From an uncultured Saprospiraceae bacterium (GTDB lineage Bacteria > Bacteroidota > Bacteroidia > Chitinophagales > Saprospiraceae), in NCBI GenBank assembly GCA_937941095.1, contig CALDYJ010000059.1, positions 1-53,794 of the forward strand: DNA of 53,794 bases, read 5' to 3'. Both the position numbers and the translations under genes were made by a program. Under the pieces are notes generated by a model. That model made no database searches. It had not been told where the DNA came from and worked only from the letters and a program-made list of their open reading frames with translations. Position 1 is the stretch's first letter, and every line of letters begins with the position of its first letter. Of this stretch, positions 18,801-27,561 are shown piece by piece.

Positions 18801-21800
18801 AAACACATTGAGTCCAGAAGTAAATGCTCCAGGAACTTACTTACTAACGATAACTAATCTGGACAACCAATGTTCAACGGTTTCAAGCGTAATCGTAAGT
18901 CAAAACTTAAGCAGTCCAGAAGTTGATTTTAGCGCACCACAATTGCTAAGCTGCACACTACAGGAAACTACAATTTCTAATTTGATTCCTGATTTAAACA
19001 ATATACTTTCTTATGACTGGCAAAGCAATACCGACTCTTTTTCTGAAGGCTTAGAAAACGGTGAAATTATCATTAATGAAGCCGGCACCTATCAAGTTAC
19101 CGTAATCAATAATGAAAGTTTCTGCGAAGAAACTTTTGAATTTGAAGTATTTGAAAACCTAGAATCCCCAATGGTTAATGCCGGAGAAAATGCGATTCTC
19201 TCATGCATTGAAAACACTTTGACTTTAAATGGCGAGGCTTCCAGTTCGGACAATAACCTAACGTACCTTTGGAGTACAGTAGATGGGAATATAATGTCTG
19301 GAGCAAACAGCTTGAATCCAGAAATCAATGAAGCCGGCACCTATACCTTAACTGTTTTAAATGAAAGTAACGGTTGTGAATCAAATGCTTCCCTTTTAAT
19401 TGGACAAGATGAAGAAATCCCTGAAGTTAGCATCGATCAGCCTGTTACTTTAAATTGTGAAATTACTTCTCAAACTCTAAACGCAACAAACAACAATGCT
19501 GATCCAACATTTACCTATGTATGGACTAGTGTAGATGGAAATATATTGAGTGGGGAAGATTCTCTTAACCCTAACATTGATGTAGCAGGGACTTATGTCC
19601 TCACCATCACAAATGAGACTAATGGTTGTTCAAGCATTGAAGAGGTAACTGTAGTTGATGACTTATTGGTTCCCTTAGCTGATGCTTCAAGTTTAGGAAT
19701 TCTTAGTTGTACGAATCAAAGTGTATTGATTCAAGCCAACAACATAGGCGCTACTGATGTAAGTTTTAATTGGTCAACAAGCAATGGAAACATCATTGGA
19801 GATCCAAACGGAGAAAGTACTGAAGTAGATCAAGCAGGTACTTACCTTCTGACTATAACTTCATTGATAAATCAATGCAGCAACACGATTGAAGTTATTG
19901 TTGAACAAGATGAAAACACCCCATTGGCACTAATAGAAAATGAAACAGAATTAAATTGCAATACTCAACAAATTACTCTAGATGCCTTAGCATCATCACA
20001 AGGAGACAACATTCAGTTTGACTGGAGTACTGATGATGGTAACTTCCTAGAAGGTAGTGATAGCCTAAGCCCAGTCATTAATGAGGCAGGGACTTATACT
20101 TTACATTTGATAGACACAAACAGTGGTTGTGAAACTTATTCAACGGTCTTAATCATTGAAAATTTTGAAGCACCTGAATTAGCTATTCCAGAGGTACCAA
20201 TCTTAAATTGCAGTTTAAGTTCTTTTGTCTTTAATTTAGAAAATGAAGAATTCGAATTTGTCTGGACTGACCAAAATGGTAGTCAGCAAAATGGAGACCA
20301 GATCGAAGTTCTTGAAGCAGGAATCTTAAGTTGCTTGGTGACTGATCCATCAAACGGATGTACCAGCACTTTTCAAATAGAAGTTCTCGAAGACATTATT
20401 CAACCAATAGTCATTATAGAGGAAACTTCCATGCTTGATTGCGACAACTTAAGCTTAATACTTAATGCGAATAACTCTAGCAACGGAAATCAATTTACTT
20501 ACACTTGGACAAGTATTGATGGAGGCAACATCATTAGTGGCGCTAATGCATTAAATCCAGAGATAAATGCTGCTGGGACTTATATACTCAATATTTTAAA
20601 CACTGAAAATCAATGTGAAGATCAAGCCCAAATAACAATAGAAGAAAATATAGCTATTCCAACTTTAAGCATTGAACCTCCTTTAGTAATCGACTGCAAC
20701 AATCCTCAAATAAATATAAACGCCATTACAGCTGGGGACCCCAACTTCACCTTTGAATGGACAAGTTCAAATGGAAACATCATAGGAAATAATAACAATC
20801 AAATGTTGACTGTAGATTCAGATGGTACCTACCAATTGCTCCTAACAAACAACACCAATTCTTGCACCAATACTGCAATGATTGATGTTTTTATGGATGT
20901 AGAAAACCCAATTGCAGATCCTGGTAATGATTATGTGCTGACTTGTACTAACCCGGAGATAAACTTAAGTGGTGAAGCTTCTAGTTCTGGAGACGAATAC
21001 GAATACCTGTGGACTACAGAAATCGGAAACCTCCTTTCAGGAGAAAACACCTTAAACCCTTTAGTGGATGGATATGGTTTTTATACTTTATTGGTAAGTA
21101 ATACGATTAATGGTTGCACCTCTGAGGCGACAATTGAAGTATTTGAAAATATGGTAGCACCTATAATAAATGTTGAGGAACCAGAATTATTAACTTGTAG
21201 CAATGAAAGCACCTTGCTCATAATTAATTTGATAAGTTCAGACGATTACTCCATAGAATGGACTACTACTGATGGAAACATAAGCTCTGATGCTGCAAAT
21301 GAAATCCCTGAAGTTAATCAGGCCGGCACCTATACCGTAGAAATAATTGATCTTACAAATGGCTGTTCAAGTGAAGAAACTATATTAGTGCTTCAAGACA
21401 TAGAAAGCCCACTCGCTGAAGCAGGCGAAGGCGTAGAATTAACTTGTAGCCTGACTTCTTTTGAATTACAAGCAACGGGTTCTGTCGGATCCATATTTGA
21501 CTATTCTTGGACAAGTACTGATGGTACAATTCAATCAGGTGAAAACTCACTGACACCTATTGTTAATGCAGCAGGAACTTATCAGCTTACCATACTCAAT
21601 ACTGACAATGGATGTTCAGCTATTGATGACGTTATCATTACACAAAATGAAGACGTCCCAACTAGCATTGACGCACTTGCGAATCCCCCATTATGCTTTG
21701 GAGAAAGTGGAAGCATTGTTTTTACAAACATCGATGGAGGGATTGGTCCGTTTTTATATTCAATAGACGGTGGAGAAAACTACTTTTCAGAGATGGAATT

Positions 21801-22443
21801 TTCGCAGTTGGATCCAGGTATTTATAACTTATTGATTCAGGATATGAATGGCTGTGAGCTAAGTGAAATTTTAGAAATCCCTGGAGTTGATCCAATCGAT
21901 GTTGAATTAATACCGGAAATAGAATTATTCCTTGGTGAGTCAAGCGAAATAAACAGTGAATTACTTAACATCAATGAAAATGAAATTGAAAGTATAATTT
22001 GGACACCTAGCAATGGCTTAAGTTGTTCCGATTGCTTAAACCCAGTTGCTACTCCAAGCTCAGACATTATTTATACGCTAAACATTGTGACTGAAAATGG
22101 TTGTCAAACTTCTGCTGAAATAGCCTTTAAAGTAAAAAGAACAATAAGCATCTATATACCTAATACATTTACACCTTATAATCAAGATGGCATAAATGAT
22201 GTGTTTTTCATAAACGCTTTAGAAGGTAGTGTAAAAAATGTGAGCAGCTTTCAGGTTTATGATCGCTGGGGCACCAAAGTTTTTACAGATGCTAATTTCT
22301 TGCCTAATGATCCAGCACATGGATGGAATGGAAACTATAGAACAAATAAAATGAATCCAGGCGTTTTCGTTTATTATGCTGTAATCGAGTTCATAGATGG
22401 AAGTACTCAATTGTTTGAAGGGGATGTTACTTTATTGGATTAG
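15811..22443 (+). CDS. Giant cell-surface repeat protein with CHU_C (type B T9SS) domain
   Basis: Predicted surface protein of 2210 residues. A signal peptide ends near NSLNAQ (35-36). A carbohydrate-binding-like jelly roll lies at about 106-270 (NLVENGNFENG to FAIDDISF). Twenty tandem units of about 83 residues follow (285-1950), each with one Cys near its start and one near its end. The consensus is roughly LNC, then W-T-x-DGNI-SGE, then AGTYTLTI-N-NGC. A SprB-like unit (1951-2030, with CFGESGSIVFTNIDGGIGPF) and a linker come next. The protein ends in a gliding-associated domain (2114-2210, IPNTFTPYNQDGINDVF to GDVTLLD). Such proteins are exported by T9SS and often act in adhesion or gliding. 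That role is inferred; the fold of the repeats is probably Ig/PKD-like. Confidence 0.9.
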   Translation: MLLSYIRHYPYVVHKYLYLCLVMFICSFNFNSLNAQCSEFIDAGQDKFLCEHPDGSTVILSASVGGNPIFTTWEPTNLVDDFSEITTTATVSETTVFTITAFHLTTNNLVENGNFENGNTGFSSEYGHTITSLGPEGLYAISTNPRNHHGNFAPCPDHTTGNGNMMVVNGAPNSGEEVWCQTIDVVQGAFYSFSIWVTSVHPASPARLEFTINGQTLGAPIVATQTTCEWVPFAAFWEAETSTTAEICIVNQNLAASGNDFAIDDISFTEICQVSDYLTVYVDEMELTISEPEELNCDNSETTLTADYSSPFGDDFLIGWSTEDGSIVGDAFSPTITVDAPGTYTFTFFNHETGCSLIEDVVVIGDVGEPFVDAGENIDIDCNVTEIILDGSNSDEDDDLVYLWTTDDGNIIAGEDGLMPQVDMPGTYTLTISNQTNGCVSEASVIVNSIVDLPAVFAVSDEPINCTNESIVLNGTGSLEGDDITYLWTTEDGNILSGEDELNPEVDMPGTYTLTVFNAINGCQQSADVLVIEDLVEPIVMINGPSNLTCASTTLLLNAGGSDLEDDFTLLWTTTNGNITSDATSSEIEIDQAGEYLLTIINNENGCANSLPYSVGLDDNIPEAMIEPALSLDCNLIEQNLDASNSSQGPNITYNWSSTNGNILSGENDLMPLINAPGIYVLLITNTENGCTNTVDVTINQNILEPLVNIQAPEVLNCINQTTDLSIENNGNANYSYQWSSSDGTILANGDGANPSVEGIGTYFLTTTNMENGCTSINEITVTENITVPSVDIDLPLTINCLIEEVTLNATDNPFYSYEWSTNNGSIAFGADQSNPIVSSAGIYELVVTNNDNGCTSGFSIEVEEDLIQPDVEAGPNALLTCNQEDLNLNGGTNSSDVSILWTTENGSILSGIDNLNPLINAPGIYTLTITNNSNGCFNEDSVEIGQDLNAPISDAGEGGEMNCNIETFQLNGGASSSGPNINFEWTTMDGNFLSMQNTLSPEVNAPGTYLLTITNLDNQCSTVSSVIVSQNLSSPEVDFSAPQLLSCTLQETTISNLIPDLNNILSYDWQSNTDSFSEGLENGEIIINEAGTYQVTVINNESFCEETFEFEVFENLESPMVNAGENAILSCIENTLTLNGEASSSDNNLTYLWSTVDGNIMSGANSLNPEINEAGTYTLTVLNESNGCESNASLLIGQDEEIPEVSIDQPVTLNCEITSQTLNATNNNADPTFTYVWTSVDGNILSGEDSLNPNIDVAGTYVLTITNETNGCSSIEEVTVVDDLLVPLADASSLGILSCTNQSVLIQANNIGATDVSFNWSTSNGNIIGDPNGESTEVDQAGTYLLTITSLINQCSNTIEVIVEQDENTPLALIENETELNCNTQQITLDALASSQGDNIQFDWSTDDGNFLEGSDSLSPVINEAGTYTLHLIDTNSGCETYSTVLIIENFEAPELAIPEVPILNCSLSSFVFNLENEEFEFVWTDQNGSQQNGDQIEVLEAGILSCLVTDPSNGCTSTFQIEVLEDIIQPIVIIEETSMLDCDNLSLILNANNSSNGNQFTYTWTSIDGGNIISGANALNPEINAAGTYILNILNTENQCEDQAQITIEENIAIPTLSIEPPLVIDCNNPQININAITAGDPNFTFEWTSSNGNIIGNNNNQMLTVDSDGTYQLLLTNNTNSCTNTAMIDVFMDVENPIADPGNDYVLTCTNPEINLSGEASSSGDEYEYLWTTEIGNLLSGENTLNPLVDGYGFYTLLVSNTINGCTSEATIEVFENMVAPIINVEEPELLTCSNESTLLIINLISSDDYSIEWTTTDGNISSDAANEIPEVNQAGTYTVEIIDLTNGCSSEETILVLQDIESPLAEAGEGVELTCSLTSFELQATGSVGSIFDYSWTSTDGTIQSGENSLTPIVNAAGTYQLTILNTDNGCSAIDDVIITQNEDVPTSIDALANPPLCFGESGSIVFTNIDGGIGPFLYSIDGGENYFSEMEFSQLDPGIYNLLIQDMNGCELSEILEIPGVDPIDVELIPEIELFLGESSEINSELLNINENEIESIIWTPSNGLSCSDCLNPVATPSSDIIYTLNIVTENGCQTSAEIAFKVKRTISIYIPNTFTPYNQDGINDVFFINALEGSVKNVSSFQVYDRWGTKVFTDANFLPNDPAHGWNGNYRTNKMNPGVFVYYAVIEFIDGSTQLFEGDVTLLD
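16663..21660 (+). repeat. Twenty tandem 83-residue coding repeats with paired cysteines
   Basis: The period is about 249 bp. The copies are clearly homologous as protein but well diverged in DNA, so the array is old. All 20 keep both cysteines, about 60 residues apart, which suggests one disulfide per repeat. Copy 15 is the shortest and carries a third Cys. Copy 10 is among the most divergent and has lost the NGC motif in favour of SFC. Confidence 0.85.
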
Positions 22444-22697
22444 AATAAGCAATAAGAACATAAATCCCTTTTGGGAAGCCAGCCAAACTAAAAATAGAAT
22501 GCTCATCAAGTTTATCCATGGTTTTTAGGACTGTTCCAATTGGATTGGGTAGCTGAGACATTCGGCGGAGCATCAGGATAATCAATATAAATGCATATTC
22601 CCCTAATAGATGTATTTGCATCAATTTGACCAAATAAGCTTGAATCAGCAAAAATCAAAGAAACAAAAAGAAAAAAGAGCTTGAAATTTGAAAACAT
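22444..22697 (-). pseudogene. Relic of a T9SS-exported protein, possibly an M6-type metallopeptidase
   Basis: From an ATG at 22697 the minus strand encodes a good signal peptide (MFSNFKLFFLFVSLIFADSS, then LFGQ) and a short mature start (IRGICIYIDYPDAPPN) like the N-terminus of secreted M6-family peptidases. It stops after 61 codons. In another frame, overlapping the end of this piece, is a typical T9SS domain fragment (IGTVLKTMDKL, then SLAGFPKGIYVL), with no proper end before the giant gene. This is best explained by a large internal deletion joining the two ends of one gene out of frame. The M6 assignment is tentative; the decay is well supported. The rest of the spacer to 22898 holds only a promoter element. 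Confidence 0.6.
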
Positions 22698-22831
22698 CTT
22701 TGATTTTTATGGATTTAAAGAGCTCCAGCCTACAATTCATCCTACAAAATAAAACATATCCAACTGACAATGAATCATTTATAATAATAATTTAAGCAGA
22801 AGGCATATACATTTTAAGAATATTGTCATTT

Positions 22832-22839
22832 TAGTTTTG
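22832..22839 (+). promoter_or_regulatory. Likely -7 promoter element of the cohesin/dockerin gene
   Basis: TAGTTTTG fits TAnnTTTG and lies 60 bases upstream of the ATG at 22899. The -33 part is weak (TTTA with a spacer of about 16). Confidence 0.45.
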
Positions 22840-22898
22840 CTTACAAAACAATACTTTTACATTGTATTAATTATTTAAGTACCGTCTAAATATAAACC

Positions 22899-25800
22899 AT
22901 GAACAACCATTTTACAAAATCAATCTTTGCAACACTACTTTTTTGTTGCTGTTTTCAATTTGTTTTTTCGCAATCATTCATTGGCTTTAAGCTTGTCAAA
23001 AATCAAAACACTAATCAACTTGATGTATTCACTACTCAATTTCAAGATGTTATAGGTTTTCAATTCGGCATTGAATTCGACAATGCAAACTTAAACATGA
23101 CTAGTGTTACTAGTTATGACCCTTTAAAGGAAGAATCAGTTCGAGCCAACCAAATAGGGACCAATGTACTTTTATCTTGGATCAGTGAAACCATTGAACC
23201 AATTACAATAACACAAGAACATCTACTGTTTAGCATCGCTTTTGATGGTAATATTGAAGGATTAAAGTTCTGTTCTTCTGATTCAGAAATTATGTTTGAA
23301 GGTGTTGTTGACCTCAATGGCTCAGAAAGTGTAGCTCCTTTATTTTTTATTGATGATTGCTCAATAGATACCCCTTGCACATTAGTATGTAATAATGAAA
23401 TAAATATTTCTTTACCTCAATCTGGCTCTCTAACTTTTACAGCAAGTGGCATGGAAGATATGTTTCTTGAAGGAAACTCTTGCGCAGGTCATAATCTTGA
23501 ATTAAGCATTTATCATACACAAGAAGACTTAATGAATGGACAATCCATTGCAGACCCAACTTTCACTCAGGAAGATGATGGAAAAGAATTGTTTTACCAG
23601 ATCAAAGATCTTGAAGAAACAGCTGGTGCTTGTTGGGGTAAATTAATTTTAACTTATAAAATAACTGGGACGCTTATTGCTCCAGAAGACAAGGATGCAG
23701 ATTGTGCTTCACTCATCCCAGTAGATGGCAATAGCGACACTGGAATTCCACTTTATTACGTTTCTAAAGACAATGCCCCTAAAGGAGAATTCGGACAAGA
23801 AGATGACATTCAAAACATTGGAAAATTTAATAGCATAGAAGGGCCAATGACGGATCTTTCGGTATATGTAGTTGACGACCATTCCAATCTAGATGCCTGT
23901 GGGATGGGAAATCTTAAAAGAGCATACTACCTAGTTGACATAAATTCAAGTGTGCTTTCCATTAACATACAAAACATAAACGTTGGCATGGCTGAAGGCC
24001 TTAGCACTAATAACATAGAATGGCCTGGAGACATTGTTGTTTCTTGTGGCGCTGGACTAGATGAAACTGGAGAACCAAGATTTGAATCATCAATTTGTGC
24101 ATTATTGGCTTCTGCTTACAGCGACGAAGTATTAATCCATGATGATGGTGAAAAAATAATTAGAACTTGGACCATAATTAATTGGTGTACCAATGAAACC
24201 TTTACTTCCATTCAAATCATAAAAACTGATTGTATAGATAATGGGAGTGGAAGTGGTTCAAATGCTGAAGAAATAAGATTAGCAATACGTAAAAATGACG
24301 ATGAGCACAAACTTGATTTTGTAGTAGAGAATTTTAAAAACGGATTAGGTTTTCAATTTGGCATAGAAGTCAACGATCCCGATTTAAAATTAACTGATCT
24401 TTATATAAATGATCTTTTAAATAAAAATTCTATACAAGAAAATCAAATTGACAATAACATGATCTTTAGTTGGATCAATCAAAATCTAAGCCCTACCAAT
24501 GTTGCTAGTGGAGAGGTATTATTCACCTTAGCCTTTGATGATTCTGTAAAAGATCTTACTTTCTGTAGTTCTGATAAAGAAATCTTATTTGAAGCAGTTG
24601 TAGACAAAGATGGAGAGTTAACAGGGGTTCCTATGGTTATCGTCGACGCTTGTGACAATTCTAATGGATTAATTACTGCACCAGAAAATTCAGAAGCAAA
24701 TTGCAACGAAGAAATCCCAGTTACTGGCTTAAGTGATGAAGGCGCAACTACTTATTTTGTGAATAATGACGCTGCTCCTTTTGGTAGTTTTGGCGATGAA
24801 GATGAATTCACTAATATTGGTTTTTACGCAAACATCTCCACAGACCTAAACGGTATGAGTGTATATGTATTAGACAAAGATAGTGACTTAGACGGTTGTG
24901 GCAATGGAGAACTTATTAGAACATTTTACTTACAAGATGATTCAGGAACAACATTAGGATCAGATGATCAATCCATAATAATTTCTTCTATTGCTGATTT
25001 TAATGAAAGCCAAATTGAATGGCCAGCAAACATTACTGTAGAATGTGGAGCAGGAATTGATGTAACTGGTGAACCAATAGTTGAAGAAAACTCTTGCCAA
25101 TTAATCGCTTTGAGTTACGAAGATGAAATCTTGGAAGGAGGAGTTAAAATACTTAGAACTTGGTATGTTGTTGATTGGTGTAGCGCTGGAGTATTTTCAC
25201 AAGTACAAATCATCCAAACAGATTGCGACCCTAATGAAGACACTCTTTCTCCAATCGCCATTTGCTTAAATGGTTTAGTCGTCAACCTAGAAAATGAAAG
25301 TCAAAAAATTTGGGCTCAAGACTTAGATGAAGGATCTTACGACAATGTCGGCATTGTTTCTTACGAAATTAAAAAAGAAGACGATACCGAATACGCGGAA
25401 TTCATTACAGTTGACATTGAGGACGAAGGAACTATTATTGTAAACTTGAGAGTTACGGATGCAGCAGGAAACTTTGCTGAGTGTTTCGCACAAATGACTG
25501 TATATGTTGTTGACGTAAACCCTTGTGTTCTAATCTGTAATGAAGAAATAGTAATTAGCTTAGAACAAAATCAAACTTTCCAATTAATTAATTCTTTGCA
25601 TTTAGATATTTTCTTAGAAGGGAATGCCGCTCATTGTGTAGATGGAAATTTGGTCATCACCCTATTCGACTTAGACAACAATAATGTTACTGACAGATTA
25701 TTCACTACAACAGATGGAGACTTTAAAGGAACTTACCAAGTAGAAGATTTAAATAGTGGTAATACTTGTTGGGGTACTTTTAGCATAGAAATAAAAGGAG

Positions 25801-26795
25801 AACAATTAGTATGGCCAGGTGATGCAAACAATGATGGCATTGTAAACAACTTTGATGTTTTAAACATAGGCATCGGTTTTGACAGTGAAGGTCCTGCAAG
25901 AGAAAACGCTAGTAGCAACTGGACTGGACAAGTAGCCTCTGATTGGAATGAACTTTTTAGTAACCATTTAAATTACAAATTTTCAGATGCAGATGGAAGT
26001 GGCCTTATTGATTATACTGATGTAGATGTTGTAAGTTCAAACTGGGGAGAAGAGCATGAATTCAATGGTGGATCAAATAGTGAATTAATGTCTGTTAATG
26101 ACATTCCTTTATTCTTACAATCTGGGACATATGTTTCAAACAAAATGGTTCAGATTCCAATTCACCTTGGGTCTAATGCATTACCAGCAGATCAAATTTA
26201 TGGTGTTGCTTTTTCTGTTTCTTACGACAAAGAGATGATTCAATCAAAAGACATGAATATAGATACCGATAATAGTTGGTTAGCAGTCGATAAGCAAGAC
26301 ATACTCAGCGTTCAAAAAAATGATGCTACAAATGGACTTATCCATTTTGGAATGGTAAGAAATGATCAAACAAACATGGATGGTTTTGGTGCGATTGCAA
26401 GTTTAAATCTATTTTTCAACACCATAGATGGAGATGTTTTTGAACCTAGATTTAAAATAGAAAATATAAAATTAATAGATGCGCAAGGAAATGAACTTCC
26501 TGCCGTCGAAATTAGTTCTCCGATTATAGTCCAAAATCAAACGACAGCTACTTACAATATTAGTCCCGTGAGTGTGTCGATTTACCCAAATCCGTCTAAT
26601 GGCATGGTCAACATCAATAGTGATACAGAAATAACAAGTGTTTCTGTATTCAATATGGATGGTGGTCTTGCCAAAGAAATAATGGGTGATGTTTCTCAAG
26701 TTGACTTAAGCCATCTAAGCCCTAGCTTATATGTTTTAAAAATTGAAACAGCTAAAGAAACGATAACGAAAAAAGTGACCCTATTAAAGTTTTAA
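22899..26795 (+). CDS. T9SS-sorted modular protein with cohesin-like and dockerin-like domains
   Basis: Secreted protein of 1298 residues. After a signal peptide (cut near VFSQ, 25) the modules are: cohesin-like 1 (about 27-158, with GFQFGIEFDN); a Cys-bounded module (about 160-255, CNNEINISL); module B1 (about 259-450); cohesin-like 2 (about 458-588, GFQFGIEVND); module B2 (about 591-780); an HYR-like domain (about 784-875); a second copy of the Cys-bounded module (about 880-970, CNEEIVISL); a dockerin-like pair of calcium loops at about 975 (GDANNDGIVNNFD) and 1030 (DADGSGLIDYTD); cohesin-like 3 (about 1076-1215); and a T9SS type A domain from about 1229 (YPNPSNG). The first cohesin plus B pair is duplicated. 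No catalytic domain was recognised. A structural or surface-assembly role is inferred. A terminator follows. Confidence 0.85.
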   Translation: MNNHFTKSIFATLLFCCCFQFVFSQSFIGFKLVKNQNTNQLDVFTTQFQDVIGFQFGIEFDNANLNMTSVTSYDPLKEESVRANQIGTNVLLSWISETIEPITITQEHLLFSIAFDGNIEGLKFCSSDSEIMFEGVVDLNGSESVAPLFFIDDCSIDTPCTLVCNNEINISLPQSGSLTFTASGMEDMFLEGNSCAGHNLELSIYHTQEDLMNGQSIADPTFTQEDDGKELFYQIKDLEETAGACWGKLILTYKITGTLIAPEDKDADCASLIPVDGNSDTGIPLYYVSKDNAPKGEFGQEDDIQNIGKFNSIEGPMTDLSVYVVDDHSNLDACGMGNLKRAYYLVDINSSVLSINIQNINVGMAEGLSTNNIEWPGDIVVSCGAGLDETGEPRFESSICALLASAYSDEVLIHDDGEKIIRTWTIINWCTNETFTSIQIIKTDCIDNGSGSGSNAEEIRLAIRKNDDEHKLDFVVENFKNGLGFQFGIEVNDPDLKLTDLYINDLLNKNSIQENQIDNNMIFSWINQNLSPTNVASGEVLFTLAFDDSVKDLTFCSSDKEILFEAVVDKDGELTGVPMVIVDACDNSNGLITAPENSEANCNEEIPVTGLSDEGATTYFVNNDAAPFGSFGDEDEFTNIGFYANISTDLNGMSVYVLDKDSDLDGCGNGELIRTFYLQDDSGTTLGSDDQSIIISSIADFNESQIEWPANITVECGAGIDVTGEPIVEENSCQLIALSYEDEILEGGVKILRTWYVVDWCSAGVFSQVQIIQTDCDPNEDTLSPIAICLNGLVVNLENESQKIWAQDLDEGSYDNVGIVSYEIKKEDDTEYAEFITVDIEDEGTIIVNLRVTDAAGNFAECFAQMTVYVVDVNPCVLICNEEIVISLEQNQTFQLINSLHLDIFLEGNAAHCVDGNLVITLFDLDNNNVTDRLFTTTDGDFKGTYQVEDLNSGNTCWGTFSIEIKGEQLVWPGDANNDGIVNNFDVLNIGIGFDSEGPARENASSNWTGQVASDWNELFSNHLNYKFSDADGSGLIDYTDVDVVSSNWGEEHEFNGGSNSELMSVNDIPLFLQSGTYVSNKMVQIPIHLGSNALPADQIYGVAFSVSYDKEMIQSKDMNIDTDNSWLAVDKQDILSVQKNDATNGLIHFGMVRNDQTNMDGFGAIASLNLFFNTIDGDVFEPRFKIENIKLIDAQGNELPAVEISSPIIVQNQTTATYNISPVSVSIYPNPSNGMVNINSDTEITSVSVFNMDGGLAKEIMGDVSQVDLSHLSPSLYVLKIETAKETITKKVTLLKF

Positions 26796-26818
26796 GGACT
26801 TTAGTAATCGTTGAACAT

Positions 26819-26855
26819 CCTCACTACCTTTGGGTAGTGGGGATTTTTTATTTTT
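26819..26855 (+). terminator. Intrinsic terminator after the cohesin/dockerin gene
   Basis: A 10-bp stem (26819-26828 with 26833-26842, one T-G pair) with loop TTTG, followed by a T-rich tract up to 26855. It starts 24 bases after the stop codon and ends 14 bases before the open frame of the PNP-like gene. Confidence 0.85.
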
Positions 26856-26871
26856 ACAAAAAGCTTAAATC

Positions 26872-27549
26872 ATTACTTTAATAATACTCGGATCTGGACT
26901 AAAAAAACTACTTGATTATTTCGAGCTAGAAAAACTGTATTCCTTCCACGATATTGCTACCTGCCCTAGCCCAACTGTCTTAGGTCATGAAGGAATAATT
27001 TACAGCGCAAAACTAAATGACAAAAAGACAATCATTTGTTCGGGTAGACTTCACTTTTACGAAGGGTTCTGTCTTGAAGAAACTTTAAAGCCCTTAAAAT
27101 TTATACTAAACGAATTTGACATAAAGCAAGTAATCTTAACTAATGCTTCTGGCGCCTTATCACCTATACACCAAATTGGAAAACCTGTCCTGATTAAAGG
27201 CTTTCTTAATTTGCAGAGCAGTCAAATAATACTTCCCTTATTTTTCAAACAAAATTTTAAATTTACTTTTAAGAACCTAGGAACATATGGATTTCAGCAA
27301 GGTCCGCAACTAGGAACTGCAGCTGAATACAAGATGCTTTATAATATGGGTGCGACATTGGTTGGAATGTCCACTGCTCAGGAATGTTTATATTTAAACC
27401 AACAAAACATTTCTAACTTGGCTTTTTCTGTTCCTGTTTGTCAATACCACCCTTTTATAAACCTATTAGAGCCAAGTCATGAACAAGTTTTAGAAGCTTC
27501 TAGTTTAGCAATTCCTGAACTATTAAACATCATAAAACCACTTTTATAA
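26872..27549 (+). CDS. Purine nucleoside phosphorylase-like protein without a normal start codon
   Basis: The frame is open from 26869 (after a TAA at 26866) to 27549, about 226 codons. It is clearly related to trimeric nucleoside phosphorylases: IILGSGL at the very N-terminus, TVLGHEG, the phosphate/ribose motif GRLHFYEG, LTNASGALSP, and QLGTAAEYKML followed by GATLVGMSTAQE. There is no ATG, GTG or TTG before the GRLHFYEG region; the first TTG is at 27211 and would remove half the enzyme. ATT at 26872 or ATC at 26869 are the only candidates that keep the first strand. About 45 residues around the usual DHIN segment are missing, and the base-binding Asn motif (ITN) is replaced by VCQY. It is either a decaying gene or a divergent enzyme with a rare start. 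pnuC follows after 12 bases. Confidence 0.6.
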   Translation: MTLIILGSGLKKLLDYFELEKLYSFHDIATCPSPTVLGHEGIIYSAKLNDKKTIICSGRLHFYEGFCLEETLKPLKFILNEFDIKQVILTNASGALSPIHQIGKPVLIKGFLNLQSSQIILPLFFKQNFKFTFKNLGTYGFQQGPQLGTAAEYKMLYNMGATLVGMSTAQECLYLNQQNISNLAFSVPVCQYHPFINLLEPSHEQVLEASSLAIPELLNIIKPLL

Positions 27550-27561
27550 ATCGTATTATTT

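Noticed and set aside
16663..21660. CRISPR-like array because of the regular spacing
   Set aside because: The units are 249-bp coding repeats in one open frame, with no short identical repeats or cas genes.
27211..27549. Phosphorylase gene starting at the TTG at 27211
   Set aside because: The same frame continues upstream with clear family motifs, including the GRLHFYEG site, so a start at 27211 would give half an enzyme.
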